A DNA stretch of 9,073 bases. It comes from JBEKCP01 sp050014815 (lineage in GTDB: Bacteria > Planctomycetota > Planctomycetia > Pirellulales > Thermoguttaceae). Positions 5,752-9,073 of this stretch are shown in pieces. The stretch lies in the NCBI GenBank assembly GCA_050014815.1, contig JBEKCP010000339.1, positions 1 to 9,073 on the forward strand. The letters run 5' to 3'. Every line of letters begins with the position of its first letter. Positions within the stretch are counted from its first letter, which is position 1. The notes under the pieces are model-generated. The model had not been told where the DNA came from. It did not search any database and was given only the letters and a program-made list of their open reading frames with translations. The translations under genes and the position numbers were made by a program.

Positions 5752-6993
5752 ATGAGAACGATCGGCTACACGAGCCCGCTGGTTCCTCCGGAATGGATCG
5801 TTGCGCATGGTTTTCAGCCGGCCTGGATGCCGCTGGCCCGCGCCGGCGGCCATGCCCCGGCCGCCGCGAGCCGCGGACTGTGCCCTTACGCCGGGGCGGT
5901 GCTGGCGGCGGCCCTGGAAGTTCCGGGAGAAGGGGACAGTCCCCATTTGTGCGACGACCATGCAAGCATGGTGCCCGCCTCCGGGCGGGTACCAACCGAA
6001 GGTTGGTCCCGGCAAATGGGGACTGTCCCCTTTTCCCGGTTGGCTGCGCTCGTCATGGCCACCACGTGCGACCAGGTCCGCCACGTAGCCGCGGTCGCCC
6101 AGACCCGCGGCCGCCTGCCGGTCTTCCTCCTCAACGTGCCGGCAGCCTGGCAGAGTCCCGCGGCACGGCCGTACTATCGGGAGGAACTCCAGCGCCTGGG
6201 ACGGTTCCTTATCGATCTCGGCGGGCAACGGCCGTCCCACGACGCCTTGGTAGACGTGGTGCTGGCGTACGACCGCGCTCGCTCGTCGCTCCGCTTGGTC
6301 CCGGCCGCGTGGCCGGCTCGGCGACTGGCCGAAGCGATCCTGGAATACCGCGGCGGAGGAAAGCCCGCGGGGACCGGTTGCGGCACTGCCGAGCTTCATC
6401 GAGAAACCCCGCACCAGCCCGACGCGCAAGCGAGGGAATTGCGTGGTCTGCGTCCCTCGCTTGCGCTTCGGGTTAGTGAAATTACCGGCGGCAACGGGGT
6501 GCCGCTGGCCCTGGTCGGCGGTCCGCTCTTGCCGCAGGACTATGCGATCTTCGACCTGGTCGAGCTTTCCGGCGGTAGGATCGTGTTGGATGCGAGCGAG
6601 ACCGGCCAGCGGACCCTGCCGCCGCCGCTGGTACACGAGGCGGTCCGTCAACATCCGCTCGAAGCACTTGCCGACGCCTACTTTCTGGGCATTCCGGACG
6701 TGTTCCGCCGGCCTGACGATCGTCTTTACGAGTGGCTCGCCGGGGAGATCGCCTCGCGGGGAGTGCGGGGGCTCTTGCTGCGGCGATATGTCTGGTGCGA
6801 TCTGTGGCATGCCCAGTGGCGCCGCCTGGCCGAGTGGAGCCCCGTGCCGGTGCTGGAAATCGACGTGGCCGGCGAGGACCAGGGTCTGCCGGGCCGAACC
6901 CTGGCACGGCTGGAAGCATTCTTGGAGACATTGCAACAAACCCCCGGACGGCAGTCCGGGGGCTTTTTGCAGGCGGCGGAACTTTCCCGATGA
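5752..6993 (+). CDS. Divergent 2-hydroxyacyl-CoA dehydratase-type subunit with two repeat insertions
   Basis: A 413-residue paralogue of its upstream neighbour, starting five bases after it and probably translationally coupled, since no strong ribosome site is seen. Superfamily traces: MRTIGYTSPLVPPEWIVAHGFQP (1-23, equal to the CEYTPREII segment but without that cysteine), RGLCPYAGAV (41-50), LVMATTCDQVRHV (100-112), LVGGPLLPQDY (254-264), GGRIVLDASETGQRT (274-288) and LLLRRYVWCDLWHAQW (341-356). C44, C106 and C349 sit where the neighbour has its NLC, TTCD and WQAC cysteines, so a cluster can probably still be held. Residues 58-96 and 221-243 derive from two unrelated palindromic repeats inserted in frame, about 15 percent of the protein. 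The tail after LEAFLETL (391-413) is encoded partly by a terminator-like hairpin. The stop overlaps the next start (ATGA). It may be a structural partner or second cluster subunit. Confidence 0.82.
   Translation: MRTIGYTSPLVPPEWIVAHGFQPAWMPLARAGGHAPAAASRGLCPYAGAVLAAALEVPGEGDSPHLCDDHASMVPASGRVPTEGWSRQMGTVPFSRLAALVMATTCDQVRHVAAVAQTRGRLPVFLLNVPAAWQSPAARPYYREELQRLGRFLIDLGGQRPSHDALVDVVLAYDRARSSLRLVPAAWPARRLAEAILEYRGGGKPAGTGCGTAELHRETPHQPDAQARELRGLRPSLALRVSEITGGNGVPLALVGGPLLPQDYAIFDLVELSGGRIVLDASETGQRTLPPPLVHEAVRQHPLEALADAYFLGIPDVFRRPDDRLYEWLAGEIASRGVRGLLLRRYVWCDLWHAQWRRLAEWSPVPVLEIDVAGEDQGLPGRTLARLEAFLETLQQTPGRQSGGFLQAAELSR
5923..6039. repeat. Palindromic element, GGGGACAGTCCC family, copy 2, cloverleaf form
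   Basis: A 117-bp element with 27-base arms (5923-5949 and 6013-6039) that differ at one position; the core GGGGACAGTCCCCATTTG is a perfect match to its partner. Between the arms lie three small hairpins in a row: CCATGC-AA-GCATGG, CCCGCC-TCCG-GGCGGG and ACCAACC-GAA-GGTTGGT. The first is shared with the selA copy. The whole can fold as a cloverleaf in either strand. It is exactly 39 codons long and adds residues 58-96 to the protein, between LAAALE and LAALVMATTCD. Confidence 0.92.
6412..6478. repeat. Palindromic element, TRKRG/PDAQARE family, copy 2 (in coding sequence)
   Basis: A hairpin with 25-base arms (6412-6436 and 6454-6478) almost identical to those of the intergenic copy at 1600-1664, but with an unrelated 17-base centre. 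It is read as HQPDAQARELRGLRPSLALRVS in the second dehydratase-type protein, between a glycine-rich stretch and PLALVGGPLLP. The hairpin itself is 67 bases, not a multiple of three, so extra flanking bases or compensating changes must have kept the frame. Confidence 0.9.
6941..6968 (+). terminator. Terminator-like hairpin inside the end of the second dehydratase-type gene
   Basis: A perfect 9-bp stem, CCCCCGGAC-GGCA-GTCCGGGGG, eight of nine pairs G-C, is followed at once by CTTTTT. This is the textbook shape of an intrinsic terminator. It lies within codons 397-406 of the upstream gene and ends 22 bases before the next ATG. It could lower the amount of the third dehydratase-type subunit and the activase relative to the first two subunits. 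Confidence 0.65.
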
Positions 6994-8435
6994 CCCCCCC
7001 ACGGCGAATTACGATCGAGGAGTGGGACGCGCGGCACGCCCAATGGCGCGCCGCCGGGCTCTGCGAGCCGGAATATGGCGGGCCATTGGGGCGCCATGCG
7101 GCAGAGGGCGACTCCCGCCTCCTGAAGCTCCGCATGGACGACAGTCGAGCATCGCTGCGGCTGTGGAACTTCCTCCTCACCGAGGACGAGCGACTGTTTC
7201 GGGCGCAATCGGCGGGAAAGAAGATCGTCGGCGCGATGAAAGACCTCGGCACCGTGCCGGTCATGGCCTATTCGCTGCCGGGCGTCGTGGCCTTCTACCC
7301 CGACGGCGCCTGGTGGCTCCCCTGCCTCATGGAGCGCAACACGAAGCTGCTCGCGATCGCCGATTCGCTGGGCATCGACGATTCCTTCTGCCCGGTCCGG
7401 GCCATGCTCGGGGCCTTCGCCGGCGAATCCCATTTCCCGGCGCCCGGCCTCCTGACGTGCAGCGTGGGCGCCACCTGCGACGACTTTTCGGCGATTGCCC
7501 AGCGGCTCCCCGGGCTGGGATTTCCGATCCTCTGGTGGGAGGTTCCGCACCGGCGACGCCCCGATCCCGGCGAAGCGGCCGTCGGGCTACCCGCTGGCGC
7601 GCCGCCGAAGGGGACAGTCCCATTTTCGCTGACACGAAAATTGGGACAGTCCCCGCCCGGCGGATTCACGGCCCCCGAGAGCCAGGTGGCCTTCGTGAAG
7701 GCCGAGCTGGAGCGGGTCCGGCAGGCCATCGAGGCATTCGCCGGCGAGCCGCTTGGCGACGAGCGTCTCGCGGCGGGAATTGCCCAGGCCAACCGCGTGC
7801 GGCAACTCTTGGACGAGCTTCGACAACTGGCCTACTCGATCGACCCCTGCCCCCTGCCGGCCCTGGAGATGCTGGTCGCCGAGATGCTGGCCATCCATTT
7901 CTGCTCCGATCGCGACGAGGCGATCCGCGTGCTGGAGGAATTGGCGGCGGAGGTCCGCTCTCGGGTGGGCGAGCATGTCGGCGTCTTGCCGGCCGGCGCG
8001 GCACGCATCTACTGGGTCAACCCGGTGGCCGACCTCCGCGTGATGAACCTGCTGGAAGACGCCGGAGGCCGGCTGTGCGGCAGCGAGTATCTCTTCTGCC
8101 ATGCCCTGGCGACCATTCCCGAGGACCTGCCGCCCATGGAGGCGCTGGCCAGGACGGCCCTGGCCGATCCGATGGTCGGCTCCGCTTTGGACCGTGCCGA
8201 GTACATCTGCCGCGACATCCGGCGGTTCGGCGCGGAAGCGGTCGTCGTCTCGCGGATCCCCGGGGCAAGCCACTGCGCCCTCGAGGGCCAGGTGATCGCG
8301 GAAGCGGTACACGACCGGCTCGGAATTCCCGTGCTGGAGATCGAAGTGCCGCCCATCACCGATTCCATCGAGCCGACCCTCCGCACCCGGCTGGAGGCGC
8401 TCGTGGAGATCGTCCGCCAAGGGAGACTGCCATGA
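6990..8435 (+). CDS. Large divergent 2-hydroxyacyl-CoA dehydratase-type subunit
   Basis: A 481-residue protein overlapping the genes on both sides by ATGA, so tightly co-translated. Superfamily segments: GKKIVGAMKDLGTVPVMAYSLPGVVAFYPDGAWWLP (76-111), matching the CEYTPREIILAAGGVP region, LAIADSLGIDDSFCPVRAMLGAF (121-143), LLTCSVGATCDDFSAI (154-169), PILWWEVPHR (179-188), an all-helical middle (230-330), ARIYWVNPVADLRVMNLLEDAGGRLCGSEYLF (338-369) and AVVVSRIPGASHCALEGQVIAEAV (417-440). C134, C163 and C429 line up with the three cysteine positions of the other two subunits; C157, C363 and C370 are additional. An extra N-terminal segment of about 70 residues precedes the common fold. Residues 207-222 come from a 45-bp palindromic repeat in a loop before the helical middle. 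Its exact role is unknown; it could be the substrate-binding subunit or a second reductase unit. Confidence 0.83.
   Translation: MTPPRRITIEEWDARHAQWRAAGLCEPEYGGPLGRHAAEGDSRLLKLRMDDSRASLRLWNFLLTEDERLFRAQSAGKKIVGAMKDLGTVPVMAYSLPGVVAFYPDGAWWLPCLMERNTKLLAIADSLGIDDSFCPVRAMLGAFAGESHFPAPGLLTCSVGATCDDFSAIAQRLPGLGFPILWWEVPHRRRPDPGEAAVGLPAGAPPKGTVPFSLTRKLGQSPPGGFTAPESQVAFVKAELERVRQAIEAFAGEPLGDERLAAGIAQANRVRQLLDELRQLAYSIDPCPLPALEMLVAEMLAIHFCSDRDEAIRVLEELAAEVRSRVGEHVGVLPAGAARIYWVNPVADLRVMNLLEDAGGRLCGSEYLFCHALATIPEDLPPMEALARTALADPMVGSALDRAEYICRDIRRFGAEAVVVSRIPGASHCALEGQVIAEAVHDRLGIPVLEIEVPPITDSIEPTLRTRLEALVEIVRQGRLP
7610..7654. repeat. Palindromic element, GGGGACAGTCCC family, copy 3, short form
   Basis: A 45-bp simple hairpin. 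GGGGACAGTCCCATTTTCG (7610-7628) and CGAAAATTGGGACAGTCCCC (7635-7654) pair with small mismatches around a six-base loop. The left arm is identical to that of the selA copy, but the internal hairpins are absent. Its length is 15 codons, read as KGTVPFSLTRKLGQSP in the third dehydratase-type protein. Confidence 0.9.
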
Positions 8436-9073
8436 TCGCGGCCGGAATCGACGCGGGATCGAGGACCATCAAGGTCGTGCTGCTCCGCGCCGGCACGCTG
8501 GAGGTGCTCTCCGCGGGCGTCCAGGACCAGGGCGTCGAGCAAGACCTGCTGGCGGGGCAGCTTCTCGACAGGCTGCTTGCCCAGCGGGGCCTCGGCCGCG
8601 GCGATATTCGCAGGACTATCGCCACGGGCTACGGCCGGCGCCTGGTGCGGACCGCCGACGCCACTGTCACGGAAATCACGTGCCAGGCCCGCGGCGTCCA
8701 TCACCGGGTCCCCGCAGCCGCCACGATCGTGGACATTGGCGGGCAGGACAGCAAATTGCTGCGGCTGGGGTCCAACGGCAACGTGCGGGACTTCGTCATG
8801 AACGATCGCTGCGCCGCGGGGACGGGCCGGTTCCTCGAAGTGCTCGCCACGCGGCTGGCCGTGCGGCTCCAGTGCCTTGGCGACCTGGCCCGCCGGAGCC
8901 GCAATCCCTCGGTGATCAGCAGCATGTGCGTCGTGTTTGCGGAGACCGAGATTGTCGGGCTCATGGCCTCGGGCGCCGAGCCCGCCGACATCGTCGCAGG
9001 CGTCGAGGCCTCGATTGCTACCCGCGTGGCGGCGATGGCGGGGCGGAATCTGACGGAGCCGGTGGTGTTCACC
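8432..9073 (+). CDS. BadF/HgdC/YjiL-type ATP-dependent activase (partial, 3' end missing)
   Basis: This is the electron-donating activator of the dehydratase/double-cubane family: a homodimeric ASKHA-fold ATPase that holds one [4Fe-4S] cluster between subunits and transfers an electron at very low potential on ATP hydrolysis. The first 214 residues are present; relatives are about 255-270, so roughly 40-55 residues lie beyond the window. Visible motifs: the phosphate loop GIDAGSRTIKVV (5-16), TGYGRRLV (65-72), IVDIGGQDSKLL (99-110) and NDRCAAGTGRFLEV (124-137) with cluster ligand C127, then SSMCVVFAETEIVGL (163-177) with the second ligand C166. The ATG overlaps the preceding stop (ATGA), with GGGAG (8421-8425) six bases upstream. 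Its presence shows that the three upstream proteins belong to an ATP-driven reductase or dehydratase system. Confidence 0.95.
   Translation, partial: MIAAGIDAGSRTIKVVLLRAGTLEVLSAGVQDQGVEQDLLAGQLLDRLLAQRGLGRGDIRRTIATGYGRRLVRTADATVTEITCQARGVHHRVPAAATIVDIGGQDSKLLRLGSNGNVRDFVMNDRCAAGTGRFLEVLATRLAVRLQCLGDLARRSRNPSVISSMCVVFAETEIVGLMASGAEPADIVAGVEASIATRVAAMAGRNLTEPVVFT

Noticed and set aside
4589..7002. Long minus-strand open frames (468 and 445 codons) opposite the dehydratase operon
   Set aside because: They mirror the real plus-strand genes, lack any family motif, and read through both repeat families.
305..7654. A CRISPR array made from the repeated palindromes
   Set aside because: Copies are kilobases apart, lie inside genes, differ in length and have no regular spacers.

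Overview
The window is GC-rich, compactly coded DNA. It most likely comes from a planctomycete or a close uncultured relative. This rests on the gene content, on a secreted protein with no recognisable family, and on two families of palindromic repeats. Their translated traces (SPTRKRG/PDAQARE...SLALRVS and KGTVPFS/GDSPHF) I associate with Planctomycetota genomes. The taxonomic call is inference; there is no rRNA or marker gene here.

Layout. Positions 29-1531 (minus strand) hold selA, which makes selenocysteinyl-tRNA(Sec). Positions 1532-1883 are a divergent intergenic region with one palindromic repeat and a good sigma70-type promoter reading right. Positions 1884-2734 hold a signal-peptide protein gene broken by a one-base frameshift. 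Two hairpins follow, the second resembling an intrinsic terminator. Positions 2860-3693 encode a class I SAM methyltransferase with an unusual cysteine-rich SAM motif. Positions 3694-4576 hold no intact gene of normal size: they contain two inverted copies of a third repeat, a doubtful small ORF, and a decayed gene (4080-4572).

From 4577 to the right edge runs a tight four-gene operon (gaps of 5, -4 and -4 bases). It encodes three different proteins of the 2-hydroxyacyl-CoA dehydratase / benzoyl-CoA reductase / double-cubane-cluster superfamily, followed by their ATP-dependent activase (truncated by the window edge). The first protein is closest to the E. coli YjiM / double-cubane cluster protein type. 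The other two are divergent paralogues that keep the metal-binding cysteines. The expected mechanism is that the BadF/HgdC-type activase hydrolyses ATP to push low-potential electrons onto an iron-sulfur cluster in the partner subunits, which then perform a difficult reduction or dehydration. Three dehydratase-type subunits with one activase is not the arrangement of the classic dehydratases, benzoyl-CoA reductases or YjiM/YjiL pairs, so this operon is the best candidate for an undescribed system.

The other notable signal is that palindromic elements sit inside conserved enzyme genes without breaking them. A GGGGACAGTCCC-ended element occurs in selA (81 bp), in the second dehydratase-type gene (117 bp, with three internal hairpins) and in the third (45 bp). 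Every length is a multiple of three and the elements are read in more than one frame. A second family (CACYAGCCCGACGCGCAAGCGAGGG arms) occurs once between genes and once inside the second dehydratase-type gene. A perfect terminator-like hairpin also lies in the last codons of that gene, just before the third.
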